A stretch of DNA of 49,464 nucleotides from JAGVWJ01 sp964588555 (GCA_964588555.1 CAZPPT010000009.1:1-49464); one strand, 5' to 3'. Counted from the stretch's first letter, positions 16,964-26,368 are shown. A program made the numbers and translations. Notes: generated by a model from the letters alone, not told the origin.

Positions 16964-17656
16964 TTATTTCGCAAAAAACAGCCCCTGAAACCGGGGGACA
17001 TATTGGATGTTTTTAAAACCGACAACTTCAAGCCGCCGTGCCGTCTCCTTTTCAATTGACCTTCCTTTTTCCTTGCCAACTGAACCAACATAATGAAATA
17101 GGCGTGCCCCCTTTTTTGCAATCCTATGCAACTCACGGTAAAATTGGGATGAGTACAGTTGCGGCGCATGTGTAAAACGGGGCGGGTCATGGATGACAAC
17201 ATCAAATGTTTTGTCCTCAAAGCCAGTAACGAGCGATGTGGCGTCCCCTTGCCTAGTCTCTATATTTTTTGAAAAAAGGTCGCTGGAATAGGGGTTCCAC
17301 TTTGCAAGCTGGAAAACGGCAACGCTTACCTCGCACGTAATTACGCGCTTGGCCGACTTTGCAGCGGCAATTGCAGTATATCCAAGCCCCGTGCAGGTGT
17401 CAAGCACATGATCGGATGAGCCGATCCGTAAGCGCGACACCACCTCTTTTGAATAATCAAGCGGCGTCTTAAAATCGCGGACAAGCTGCATGCGCAAACC
17501 GTCAATCTCAAGGATGGGAATACGGTTGTAAAGCCGAAGCTTGTAGAAATGACGGTCAAAAAGAGCAAGTTTGTAGAGTTCGCCGTTCTTTTTGGCATAC
17601 ATGAACTTATCCGTATAATAGTAGTCGATGCCGTTTTTTGACAACAGGTGCTTCAT
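16964..17656 (-). CDS. Predicted archaeal SAM-dependent methyltransferase (COG2521), copy 1
   Basis: A class I methyltransferase of about 230 residues. Motif I reads DTCTGLGYTAIAAA, motif IV reads HDPPRF, and it ends in the FHYVGSVGKEKGR region; this set matches the archaeal family COG2521. A DPP-containing motif IV is usual for methylation of nitrogen in nucleic acids or proteins, but the substrate of this family is not known to me. The frame opens upstream at a TTG (17674), overlapping the end of the beta-helix gene; ATG 17656 gives an N-terminus (MKHLLSKNGIDYYY) more like the family. Neither start has a clear ribosome site. Probably co-transcribed with the surface-protein gene upstream. 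Confidence 0.85.
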   Translation of the reverse strand: MKHLLSKNGIDYYYTDKFMYAKKNGELYKLALFDRHFYKLRLYNRIPILEIDGLRMQLVRDFKTPLDYSKEVVSRLRIGSSDHVLDTCTGLGYTAIAAAKSAKRVITCEVSVAVFQLAKWNPYSSDLFSKNIETRQGDATSLVTGFEDKTFDVVIHDPPRFTHAPQLYSSQFYRELHRIAKKGARLFHYVGSVGKEKGRSIEKETARRLEVVGFKNIQYVPRFQGLFFAK

Positions 17657-17670
17657 ATAAAAACCAAAAA

Positions 17671-20196
17671 TCAAGGTTGCTTTTCGGATTTACGCCGTTC
17701 CTTACGAAATCGTGCCTTCTCGAGCTCATCTTTAAACTGGTAGCGTAGCGCATTGCCACGCCTCCATTTTGTATAAACAAATATGCCGATAATAAACCCA
17801 ACTATGATCAAGAATGGGAAAACCTGCGTAGATTGTGCAGTCTGTGCAATAGTGTGAAGAATTGTCCGATCAGACCCTCCATCAATAACAGAAACAACAA
17901 GAGGGGGCCTCTGGGATTCAAGTGAATTACGTGCAAGCTGAATTGCCTCCTGTGCAAGTTCGAGTGCCTCCCCATACTCACCGTTGATAAATGACCTGCG
18001 TGCAGCACTGAGAGTTGCCTGTGCACGGCTTGCATCTTTGCCACGACTTTCTGCAATATTGATTGCAATTTGTGCTTCGACAAGTTCCTCCCTGGCCTCA
18101 AGTTCCGGATCCGGCTCGCTGGAAGGGAAAGTCGATGTCCCCGAAGGTTCCGGGGAGGATACTACCGGCGATTCCTCTTCAGGCGGCGGCTCAGGGGCGG
18201 GCTCTTCTTCCGGGGGTATCTCAACGGGCGGTTCTTCGGGTGGCGGCAATGGCTCTTCCTCTTCTTCAACTGGTGGGGGCGAACTTGTCTGAGACGTGCC
18301 TGAAGAGGTAGAATGGGGATGGAAGTTTACAACGCCAAACGTCGGTGAAGCAAAATCAGTAAGGGAATCATACCGAATGGTTCCGACTGTTCCGTCTATT
18401 GCAGTCTGCCCTACCTTCTGCCAGCCACCGGAATATTTCGCAACGTATATGTTGCCCGGAACACCGCCTGCGGCGGTATTGTAGTAAATGCCAATATCCA
18501 TAAGGGCGCCCGCAGAATTGTTTGTGACATTGACAACATTGTTATTAAAAGTGACAAGCGTGCATGAGCCGCTAAAGGCCGAGCAGACATTCGTTGTTGC
18601 ACTGCCATCTGTCAGATTCATGGTCTTGATGCTTACATTTTGGGCGTTTGAGAAGAAGATCGTCATGTAACTTGTGTTTATCGTATTATATGAAGAATCG
18701 ACAAGCGTGGTAACAACACCGCCGCCAGTGACGTTCAGGTCAAGGCCGCTTGACGGTGTCAAAAGTGCAAAATTAGTCCCGGTAAACGTAGCGTTTGCAC
18801 CTGAAATAAAATGATAGGCTACATAGGTGTTATTCGAAGCATTGTTACCGGTGAGGTTGTTCCCGACACTTGCGGAAAATGCAAAACCCGCAACTGAATT
18901 GTCATATGCGCTGTTGTTCCATAGGTCGTTCGAATTGGATGCATTTGCAATAAATATGCCATACCCTTCGCCGCGCTGAATCTCAAAAACGGTGTTGTGA
19001 GACATATTTGCAAGACTCGAGTAATTAAAATAAATGCCTATAGTCGTATTTTTCACCGTATTGCTAGTTAAATTTGTGCTGTTTGAATTGATAAGATATA
19101 TCGAGTAGTTTGTTGAATTATATATGGAATTAAATAGGATAGTTGTACTATGGCTGTTATTTAAAAAAACCGAAAACGTGTTACCCTCAAGCGTATTGTT
19201 ACTGATATTTACAAAGAAAGTACGATTAGTATAAATCCCATATTCATTATTAAAGATTGAGTTATTTTCGACCTTCGTAAAATTTGTATCTCCTATGTAT
19301 ATCCCAAATCGGTGCGCCGCACCTGTGTGATTTGTAATAATATTATTTGCAATGGTGATGTTCTCATTTTGGACTAAGTCTGAAAGATAAATCCCAACAC
19401 TATTGTTATATAGTACGTTCGAACCGACTATGCGGCCATCGATAACATCGGATATTGAAAGATTATTGACCTGCCCATTAACTGATGAACGAATTCCGTG
19501 CGTAAAATTTCTAATGGTATTATTAGCGAATTGTGCATTGTATCCGATGGTGCCAATGTCAATCCCATAGGTTAATCCGCTGCCAAATGATTGGTCTCCC
19601 GTCAAAACATTGCTATAAATGCGGTGCGGGATATTTGAATTTTGGCTTCCTGCAAAATAAATAGCAGTGGAGGAAGCCGGCGGGCTGGTAAAGTTATTTT
19701 CGGAAATAACGACAAATTGACTCGCACTATGTACAAGCCAAAAACCATATTCATTGTTGACAAAATTATTTCTTGAAACATTTAACCTAGTGACGTCTGC
19801 AGTTGCTATGGCCGCAGCAAAGGAACCGGTAGCGTCCCGAAGCGTAAAGTTAGAGATGTTCACATCATTTGAGGTGATATTAAAGATGTTGCGCTCACTT
19901 CCGGTAACCGTAATATTTACAATAGTATCAGTCTGATTTCCATAGATGTTAAGTGCCTTGTCAATAACCGTGGTGTTTGGCTGGTTAAGGGTTACGCTCC
20001 CATTCCGACATACGATTATTGTGTCCCCTGCCGTCGCAGCATTGATTGCATCCTGGATTATTGAGTGGTCGTTTGTATGGGGCTGCGCGGCAGTATTGCA
20101 GCTTGTATCAAGCGTTGCGTTGACATACCACGTAGCAGAAAAGCAAGTACCTATGATAAAAAATACTAAAAAAAATATCCTGAATCGATTAAGCAT
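17671..20196 (-). CDS. NosD-like beta-helix surface protein with membrane anchor, copy 1
   Basis: An 841-residue exported protein. An N-terminal signal peptide (about 1-20, LNRFRIFFLVFFIIGTCFSA) is followed by a right-handed parallel beta-helix (about 35-480) of Asn-rich repeats such as NNEYGIYTNRTFFVNISNNT and YGIFIANASNSNDLWNNSAY. Many NxS/T sites could be N-glycosylated. A C-terminal beta domain (about 490-640) leads to a Pro/Glu-rich linker (about 655-705), a helical segment with AREELVEAQIAINIAESRGK, one membrane helix (about 788-806) and a basic tail. NosD/PbH1 repeats are common in archaeal cell-surface proteins that bind or process sugars. No catalytic residues are visible. The plan suggests a helix-shaped ectodomain held off the membrane on a stalk. 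Confidence 0.85.
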   Translation of the reverse strand: MLNRFRIFFLVFFIIGTCFSATWYVNATLDTSCNTAAQPHTNDHSIIQDAINAATAGDTIIVCRNGSVTLNQPNTTVIDKALNIYGNQTDTIVNITVTGSERNIFNITSNDVNISNFTLRDATGSFAAAIATADVTRLNVSRNNFVNNEYGFWLVHSASQFVVISENNFTSPPASSTAIYFAGSQNSNIPHRIYSNVLTGDQSFGSGLTYGIDIGTIGYNAQFANNTIRNFTHGIRSSVNGQVNNLSISDVIDGRIVGSNVLYNNSVGIYLSDLVQNENITIANNIITNHTGAAHRFGIYIGDTNFTKVENNSIFNNEYGIYTNRTFFVNISNNTLEGNTFSVFLNNSHSTTILFNSIYNSTNYSIYLINSNSTNLTSNTVKNTTIGIYFNYSSLANMSHNTVFEIQRGEGYGIFIANASNSNDLWNNSAYDNSVAGFAFSASVGNNLTGNNASNNTYVAYHFISGANATFTGTNFALLTPSSGLDLNVTGGGVVTTLVDSSYNTINTSYMTIFFSNAQNVSIKTMNLTDGSATTNVCSAFSGSCTLVTFNNNVVNVTNNSAGALMDIGIYYNTAAGGVPGNIYVAKYSGGWQKVGQTAIDGTVGTIRYDSLTDFASPTFGVVNFHPHSTSSGTSQTSSPPPVEEEEEPLPPPEEPPVEIPPEEEPAPEPPPEEESPVVSSPEPSGTSTFPSSEPDPELEAREELVEAQIAINIAESRGKDASRAQATLSAARRSFINGEYGEALELAQEAIQLARNSLESQRPPLVVSVIDGGSDRTILHTIAQTAQSTQVFPFLIIVGFIIGIFVYTKWRRGNALRYQFKDELEKARFRKERRKSEKQP

Positions 20197-20264
20197 AATA
20201 GATATAAGAAATATGAATTAAAAAGGATTTCGTCTTTTGCAATGGGGCAAAAAAGTAAGGTGCG

Positions 20265-21335
20265 CTAAGCCGGCTTAAAAAAGGGAGTTTGCACCATCAT
20301 AGTTGGCCCGATTATTTGGTCAATGCCCCTGCCGTCGGCTCCTACGATATAGATGGATCGGTGGAAGTAGTCATCAGGGGGCATGCCGACGTTTGTATCA
20401 AATATGATCTTATCACCTGCCCACGCCGGGGCAAGGTTTAGTGATCCGTTTGATACAACTCGCTCAGGCACCTGGTTCCGATCGCGGCTTGGGTTAACCA
20501 ACGCAATATCGTACACCATGGAGTCATCGGCTGAGGCCGTTGAATATGCAATACGGTCCCCTTCAAGGTTCCATGCCGGATAAATCTTCGCCCTCAGGTC
20601 ATTTGTTAATTGTGAAACGACCTGCCCGGTGCGTACGTCGAAAACGAAAAGCTGGTTGTCAACGACTGCGACAAGCCGGTCTCCCGACGGGCTAAATGAG
20701 GGGCGTCCGGCATATTGCGTTCCGATAGGGTGCATAAACCTCCCCCTAGTGCCCGACTGCAGATCCATCAAATAAATGCCGGGGTCAACGCCAATTGAAA
20801 GATACGCAATGGCGCCCCCATCTGGGCTAAATGATGGCTGCATGTTCCAATTAGGATCGGTAGTAAGCTGTTGGGGTGAATCGGACATGTCTGCATGCAT
20901 GATATATACCTGCTCCCTGCCCGACCTATTTGAATCAAACAAAATATATTTGCCATCTGGGGAAAAAACAGGCTGGCGATCATTTCCCATGCCGTCAGTA
21001 ACCCGATGTATGTTACGTGTCGCAAGATCAAGCAGGTAAAGTTTCATGGCATCTGTTTCAGTAGGTTGTGCTGCAAATACAACTGTACCAAAAAGCGATG
21101 GTTTTGTCGGGTCGGCAGGCTTTGAGGTGGTGTTTTGCACCGCATCAGAACCGCCATCAGGAAGCGAAGGATGGCGAGTAGTTGGTGGACTAGCAGAAGG
21201 AGCTCGTGAAAAGATAGTCGGGTCGTCCCTACAGGCGAATAACCCCACTAAGGGGGTAAAAACTGAAAATCTTACGGCTGCACGTATAAAATCACGCCTA
21301 TTTGTTGGAGTTTTTGTAATTTTGGTCATGTCCAT
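20265..21335 (-). CDS. Tat-exported beta-propeller (TolB-like) lipoprotein, copy 1
   Basis: About 356 residues. The N-terminus has a twin-arginine motif (NRRDFIRAA), a hydrophobic stretch and a lipobox-like LFAC, so export folded through Tat and lipid attachment at Cys are likely. A Thr/Ser/Pro-rich linker follows, then a WD40/TolB-like beta-propeller with the repeated signature (QPVFSPDGKYILFDSNRSG, MQPSFSPDGGAIAYLS, RPSFSPSGDRLVAVV, YPAWNLEGDRIAYST). Such propellers bind proteins or carbohydrates. The frame opens at 21350, but a TATA box (ATTTATAAAT, 21351-21360) would start transcription near 21329-21335, so the internal ATG codons at 21335 or 21329 are more likely starts, leaderless. Next to the beta-helix protein, it could be part of the same surface assembly (inference). 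Confidence 0.82.
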   Translation of the reverse strand: MDMTKITKTPTNRRDFIRAAVRFSVFTPLVGLFACRDDPTIFSRAPSASPPTTRHPSLPDGGSDAVQNTTSKPADPTKPSLFGTVVFAAQPTETDAMKLYLLDLATRNIHRVTDGMGNDRQPVFSPDGKYILFDSNRSGREQVYIMHADMSDSPQQLTTDPNWNMQPSFSPDGGAIAYLSIGVDPGIYLMDLQSGTRGRFMHPIGTQYAGRPSFSPSGDRLVAVVDNQLFVFDVRTGQVVSQLTNDLRAKIYPAWNLEGDRIAYSTASADDSMVYDIALVNPSRDRNQVPERVVSNGSLNLAPAWAGDKIIFDTNVGMPPDDYFHRSIYIVGADGRGIDQIIGPTMMVQTPFFKPA

Positions 21336-21350
21336 ATTATAAACATACAT

Positions 21351-21360
21351 ATTTATAAAT
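21351..21360 (-). promoter_or_regulatory. TATA box of the beta-propeller lipoprotein gene (both units)
   Basis: ATTTATAAAT centred about 26 bases before the two ATG codons at 21335 and 21329. The identical element of unit 2 is at 27523-27532. Confidence 0.45.
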
Positions 21361-21373
21361 ATTAATAAAACCG

Positions 21374-21940
21374 CTAACCGAACGGAATCTCAGTAATGCC
21401 CATAAAATCATGAAGGGCGCTTGGTACCCGGACCACGTCGTCCTCCTGGAAGTTCTCAATGATCGCAACAAGCGTCCTTCCGACTGCAAGGCCTGAACCG
21501 TTAAGAGTATGGACAAATTCAAGCTCCCCTTTTTCATTTCGGAATTTTATATTTGCACGGCGTGCCTGGAATCCCATAAAGTTTGAGCAGGACGAGATTT
21601 CACGATATGTGTCTTGCGAAGGGAGCCACACTTCCAAATCATATGTTTTTGCACTTCCAAAGCCCAAATCACCCGTGCAAAGTTCGACAACACGATAGGG
21701 CAATCCAAGTGCCTGGAGTATCCCCTCGGCATCGCGGGTGAGCGTCTCGAGCTCATCGAAGCTATTCTCTGGATGGGCAAATTTGACAAGCTCAACCTTG
21801 TTAAACTGATGCTGGCGAATGAGGCCTTTTATGTCCCGCCCATACTCGCCAGCCTCCCGTCGATAACACGGCGTATATGCCGTATACTTAAGCGGGAGAT
21901 TCTTTTCCTCAAGGATCTCGCCGGCAAGCATATTGGTGAC
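21374..21940 (-). pseudogene. serS: Truncated serS (3' part only) at the duplication junction
   Basis: Encodes residues 240-427 of seryl-tRNA synthetase, identical to the intact gene at 27546-28829. The tRNA-binding coiled-coil arm and motif 1 are gone; motifs 2 and 3 remain. Upstream of codon 240 the frame runs about 24 residues into antisense MATE sequence (to about 22012), so a fusion of 212 codons is open. The fragment lacks the dimer interface and cannot be a normal synthetase; whether the fusion is translated is unknown. Confidence 0.92.
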
Positions 21941-22473
21941 CGGGACTTGCGGCATTTGGCATAGGGGTACGGGTCGACCAGCTTGTAATACTTCCGGCAG
22001 TGGGAATTGCAATTGCGACTATCCCAATTGTCGGCCAGAATTTCGGGGCACAAAAATTCTCAAGGATAGGTGAAACATACAAAAAGGCGCTTACCTATGC
22101 ACTCATAATTTTATGCATTGGCATGGCGGCAATTATCCTGTTTGCCGAATATATCGCCTCAATTTTCACAACTGACCAAACCGTAATAACATTAACATCC
22201 GAATACCTGCGGATAAGCGCAATTGGGTATATAACGACCGCATGCATGATCATCTCAAACTCAGTGCTCCAAGGGCTTGGGAGGGCCCAGCATGCAGTTG
22301 CAATAATTTTACTTCGGTTCTTTATTATAATGGTCCCGGCGCTTATCCTGTTTACCTATTTTCTTAAGTTGCCGGGAATATGGATTGCGCTTCTTATAAC
22401 CGGGATACTGGTCGCGATTATTGCGTACTGGCATGTACTAAGGACAATAAGAAAGCTTGAGGAAAAGAATTAA
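21941..22473 (+). pseudogene. Truncated MATE transporter (C-terminal part only)
   Basis: Codons 268-443 of the MATE gene at 14970-16301, without its first half. The frame is closed by TGA (21937-21939) exactly at the junction. The first internal start codon is GTG 22000 (157 codons). The six C-terminal helices alone are not expected to transport. It lies directly before the second vapBC copy, as the intact gene lies before the first. Confidence 0.9.
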
Positions 22474-22509
22474 ATATATGCGCATGCACATATGCATACA
22501 GGTGAGCGC

Positions 22510-22752
22510 ATGGTTAAGGTAATTAGCCTTTCAGAAGAAGCATATAACGAATTAAAAAAAATAAAGGAAGAAGGCTCATTTTCAGATGTAATACTAAGGA
22601 TAATAAAGGAAAGAAAAAAGAGGGGTACAGATTACGAAGCAATTGCAAAACTAGCGGGATCATTTAAAGAAAATAAGGAAGAATGGGAAACAATAAAAAA
22701 TGAGATTTATGAACATAGGAAAAAAACACGGGTTAGGGAATGGTCGTTTTAG
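22510..22752 (+). CDS. vapB: VapB-type antitoxin, copy 2
   Basis: Same 80 residues as the antitoxin at 16338-16580, with the same ribosome site and the same operator-like dyad (22476-22493). Because the toxin is doubled as well, the antitoxin-to-toxin ratio should not change. A doubled toxin-antitoxin pair may help keep the duplication, since losing both copies would free the toxin (inference). Confidence 0.85.
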   Translation: MVKVISLSEEAYNELKKIKEEGSFSDVILRIIKERKKRGTDYEAIAKLAGSFKENKEEWETIKNEIYEHRKKTRVREWSF

Positions 22753-23135
22753 ATACGAGTTTTATAATTGATTATTTAAATAATCAAGAAAATGCAGTTA
22801 ATTACTTTAGAAAAATTATAGAAAATGAAGAAGAGTTTGCGACAACAGTCATTACGATTTATGAGCTAGAAGTTGGGGTAAGAAAATCAAAGCATAAGGA
22901 AAAAAATAGACAAATAATTAACGTTTTTAGCAAAAAAGCAAAAGTTTTGGAGATAAATCTTATAGTAACTGAAATTGCAGCAAAAATACAAGACACACTT
23001 GCAAAAAAAGGAAAGCTAATAGATGACTTTGATATTTTTATTGCCGCAGTATGTATTGCAAATAATCAAAAAATTCTTACAAAAAACGTAAAGGATTTCA
23101 AAAAAATAGAAGGACTTAATGTAGAAACATATTGA
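22740..23135 (+). CDS. vapC: VapC-type PIN-domain toxin ribonuclease, copy 2
   Basis: Identical in sequence to the toxin at 16568-16963, with the same 13-base overlap with its antitoxin. Acidic ligands are all kept, so it should be active. It is convergent with the second methyltransferase copy. Confidence 0.9.
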   Translation: MVVLDTSFIIDYLNNQENAVNYFRKIIENEEEFATTVITIYELEVGVRKSKHKEKNRQIINVFSKKAKVLEINLIVTEIAAKIQDTLAKKGKLIDDFDIFIAAVCIANNQKILTKNVKDFKKIEGLNVETY

Positions 23136-23828
23136 TTATTTCGCAAAAAACAGCCCCTGAAACCGGGGGACATATTGGATGTTTTTAAAACCGACAACTT
23201 CAAGCCGCCGTGCCGTCTCCTTTTCAATTGACCTTCCTTTTTCCTTGCCAACTGAACCAACATAATGAAATAGGCGTGCCCCCTTTTTTGCAATCCTATG
23301 CAACTCACGGTAAAATTGGGATGAGTACAGTTGCGGCGCATGTGTAAAACGGGGCGGGTCATGGATGACAACATCAAATGTTTTGTCCTCAAAGCCAGTA
23401 ACGAGCGATGTGGCGTCCCCTTGCCTAGTCTCTATATTTTTTGAAAAAAGGTCGCTGGAATAGGGGTTCCACTTTGCAAGCTGGAAAACGGCAACGCTTA
23501 CCTCGCACGTAATTACGCGCTTGGCCGACTTTGCAGCGGCAATTGCAGTATATCCAAGCCCCGTGCAGGTGTCAAGCACATGATCGGATGAGCCGATCCG
23601 TAAGCGCGACACCACCTCTTTTGAATAATCAAGCGGCGTCTTAAAATCGCGGACAAGCTGCATGCGCAAACCGTCAATCTCAAGGATGGGAATACGGTTG
23701 TAAAGCCGAAGCTTGTAGAAATGACGGTCAAAAAGAGCAAGTTTGTAGAGTTCGCCGTTCTTTTTGGCATACATGAACTTATCCGTATAATAGTAGTCGA
23801 TGCCGTTTTTTGACAACAGGTGCTTCAT
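23136..23828 (-). CDS. COG2521 methyltransferase, copy 2
   Basis: Identical to the gene at 16964-17656, including the alternative upstream TTG start (23846). Motifs I (DTCTGLGYT) and IV (HDPPRF) are intact. It is downstream of the second beta-helix gene. Confidence 0.85.
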   Translation of the reverse strand: MKHLLSKNGIDYYYTDKFMYAKKNGELYKLALFDRHFYKLRLYNRIPILEIDGLRMQLVRDFKTPLDYSKEVVSRLRIGSSDHVLDTCTGLGYTAIAAAKSAKRVITCEVSVAVFQLAKWNPYSSDLFSKNIETRQGDATSLVTGFEDKTFDVVIHDPPRFTHAPQLYSSQFYRELHRIAKKGARLFHYVGSVGKEKGRSIEKETARRLEVVGFKNIQYVPRFQGLFFAK

Positions 23829-23842
23829 ATAAAAACCAAAAA

Positions 23843-26368
23843 TCAAGGTTGCTTTTCGGATTTACGCCGTTCCTTACGAAATCGTGCCTTCTCGAGCTCA
23901 TCTTTAAACTGGTAGCGTAGCGCATTGCCACGCCTCCATTTTGTATAAACAAATATGCCGATAATAAACCCAACTATGATCAAGAATGGGAAAACCTGCG
24001 TAGATTGTGCAGTCTGTGCAATAGTGTGAAGAATTGTCCGATCAGACCCTCCATCAATAACAGAAACAACAAGAGGGGGCCTCTGGGATTCAAGTGAATT
24101 ACGTGCAAGCTGAATTGCCTCCTGTGCAAGTTCGAGTGCCTCCCCATACTCACCGTTGATAAATGACCTGCGTGCAGCACTGAGAGTTGCCTGTGCACGG
24201 CTTGCATCTTTGCCACGACTTTCTGCAATATTGATTGCAATTTGTGCTTCGACAAGTTCCTCCCTGGCCTCAAGTTCCGGATCCGGCTCGCTGGAAGGGA
24301 AAGTCGATGTCCCCGAAGGTTCCGGGGAGGATACTACCGGCGATTCCTCTTCAGGCGGCGGCTCAGGGGCGGGCTCTTCTTCCGGGGGTATCTCAACGGG
24401 CGGTTCTTCGGGTGGCGGCAATGGCTCTTCCTCTTCTTCAACTGGTGGGGGCGAACTTGTCTGAGACGTGCCTGAAGAGGTAGAATGGGGATGGAAGTTT
24501 ACAACGCCAAACGTCGGTGAAGCAAAATCAGTAAGGGAATCATACCGAATGGTTCCGACTGTTCCGTCTATTGCAGTCTGCCCTACCTTCTGCCAGCCAC
24601 CGGAATATTTCGCAACGTATATGTTGCCCGGAACACCGCCTGCGGCGGTATTGTAGTAAATGCCAATATCCATAAGGGCGCCCGCAGAATTGTTTGTGAC
24701 ATTGACAACATTGTTATTAAAAGTGACAAGCGTGCATGAGCCGCTAAAGGCCGAGCAGACATTCGTTGTTGCACTGCCATCTGTCAGATTCATGGTCTTG
24801 ATGCTTACATTTTGGGCGTTTGAGAAGAAGATCGTCATGTAACTTGTGTTTATCGTATTATATGAAGAATCGACAAGCGTGGTAACAACACCGCCGCCAG
24901 TGACGTTCAGGTCAAGGCCGCTTGACGGTGTCAAAAGTGCAAAATTAGTCCCGGTAAACGTAGCGTTTGCACCTGAAATAAAATGATAGGCTACATAGGT
25001 GTTATTCGAAGCATTGTTACCGGTGAGGTTGTTCCCGACACTTGCGGAAAATGCAAAACCCGCAACTGAATTGTCATATGCGCTGTTGTTCCATAGGTCG
25101 TTCGAATTGGATGCATTTGCAATAAATATGCCATACCCTTCGCCGCGCTGAATCTCAAAAACGGTGTTGTGAGACATATTTGCAAGACTCGAGTAATTAA
25201 AATAAATGCCTATAGTCGTATTTTTCACCGTATTGCTAGTTAAATTTGTGCTGTTTGAATTGATAAGATATATCGAGTAGTTTGTTGAATTATATATGGA
25301 ATTAAATAGGATAGTTGTACTATGGCTGTTATTTAAAAAAACCGAAAACGTGTTACCCTCAAGCGTATTGTTACTGATATTTACAAAGAAAGTACGATTA
25401 GTATAAATCCCATATTCATTATTAAAGATTGAGTTATTTTCGACCTTCGTAAAATTTGTATCTCCTATGTATATCCCAAATCGGTGCGCCGCACCTGTGT
25501 GATTTGTAATAATATTATTTGCAATGGTGATGTTCTCATTTTGGACTAAGTCTGAAAGATAAATCCCAACACTATTGTTATATAGTACGTTCGAACCGAC
25601 TATGCGGCCATCGATAACATCGGATATTGAAAGATTATTGACCTGCCCATTAACTGATGAACGAATTCCGTGCGTAAAATTTCTAATGGTATTATTAGCG
25701 AATTGTGCATTGTATCCGATGGTGCCAATGTCAATCCCATAGGTTAATCCGCTGCCAAATGATTGGTCTCCCGTCAAAACATTGCTATAAATGCGGTGCG
25801 GGATATTTGAATTTTGGCTTCCTGCAAAATAAATAGCAGTGGAGGAAGCCGGCGGGCTGGTAAAGTTATTTTCGGAAATAACGACAAATTGACTCGCACT
25901 ATGTACAAGCCAAAAACCATATTCATTGTTGACAAAATTATTTCTTGAAACATTTAACCTAGTGACGTCTGCAGTTGCTATGGCCGCAGCAAAGGAACCG
26001 GTAGCGTCCCGAAGCGTAAAGTTAGAGATGTTCACATCATTTGAGGTGATATTAAAGATGTTGCGCTCACTTCCGGTAACCGTAATATTTACAATAGTAT
26101 CAGTCTGATTTCCATAGATGTTAAGTGCCTTGTCAATAACCGTGGTGTTTGGCTGGTTAAGGGTTACGCTCCCATTCCGACATACGATTATTGTGTCCCC
26201 TGCCGTCGCAGCATTGATTGCATCCTGGATTATTGAGTGGTCGTTTGTATGGGGCTGCGCGGCAGTATTGCAGCTTGTATCAAGCGTTGCGTTGACATAC
26301 CACGTAGCAGAAAAGCAAGTACCTATGATAAAAAATACTAAAAAAAATATCCTGAATCGATTAAGCAT
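23843..26368 (-). CDS. NosD-like beta-helix surface protein, copy 2
   Basis: Identical 841-residue protein to that of 17671-20196: signal peptide, Asn-rich beta-helix, Pro/Glu stalk, membrane helix. Being intact, it would double the dose of the surface protein. No variation is seen between the copies even in the repeat-rich part, where drift would be expected first. Confidence 0.85.
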   Translation of the reverse strand: MLNRFRIFFLVFFIIGTCFSATWYVNATLDTSCNTAAQPHTNDHSIIQDAINAATAGDTIIVCRNGSVTLNQPNTTVIDKALNIYGNQTDTIVNITVTGSERNIFNITSNDVNISNFTLRDATGSFAAAIATADVTRLNVSRNNFVNNEYGFWLVHSASQFVVISENNFTSPPASSTAIYFAGSQNSNIPHRIYSNVLTGDQSFGSGLTYGIDIGTIGYNAQFANNTIRNFTHGIRSSVNGQVNNLSISDVIDGRIVGSNVLYNNSVGIYLSDLVQNENITIANNIITNHTGAAHRFGIYIGDTNFTKVENNSIFNNEYGIYTNRTFFVNISNNTLEGNTFSVFLNNSHSTTILFNSIYNSTNYSIYLINSNSTNLTSNTVKNTTIGIYFNYSSLANMSHNTVFEIQRGEGYGIFIANASNSNDLWNNSAYDNSVAGFAFSASVGNNLTGNNASNNTYVAYHFISGANATFTGTNFALLTPSSGLDLNVTGGGVVTTLVDSSYNTINTSYMTIFFSNAQNVSIKTMNLTDGSATTNVCSAFSGSCTLVTFNNNVVNVTNNSAGALMDIGIYYNTAAGGVPGNIYVAKYSGGWQKVGQTAIDGTVGTIRYDSLTDFASPTFGVVNFHPHSTSSGTSQTSSPPPVEEEEEPLPPPEEPPVEIPPEEEPAPEPPPEEESPVVSSPEPSGTSTFPSSEPDPELEAREELVEAQIAINIAESRGKDASRAQATLSAARRSFINGEYGEALELAQEAIQLARNSLESQRPPLVVSVIDGGSDRTILHTIAQTAQSTQVFPFLIIVGFIIGIFVYTKWRRGNALRYQFKDELEKARFRKERRKSEKQP

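Larger units (their letters stand above)
15769..21940. repeat. Tandem duplication, unit 1 (6172 bp)
   Basis: Every base compared by eye in this unit is the same as in 21941-28112; every encoded protein of the two units is identical in length and sequence. The unit runs from inside the MATE gene to inside serS and holds vapBC, a methyltransferase, a beta-helix protein and a beta-propeller lipoprotein. Each unit begins with CGGGACTT, which also follows unit 2 (28113-28120). No transposase, terminal inverted repeats or integrase occur in it. Confidence 0.95.

Noticed and set aside
17984..18303. Ser/Gly-rich frames opposite the Pro/Glu stalk of the beta-helix protein (and the copy at 24156-24475)
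   Set aside because: Low-complexity complement of Glu/Pro codons; no promoter or ribosome site.
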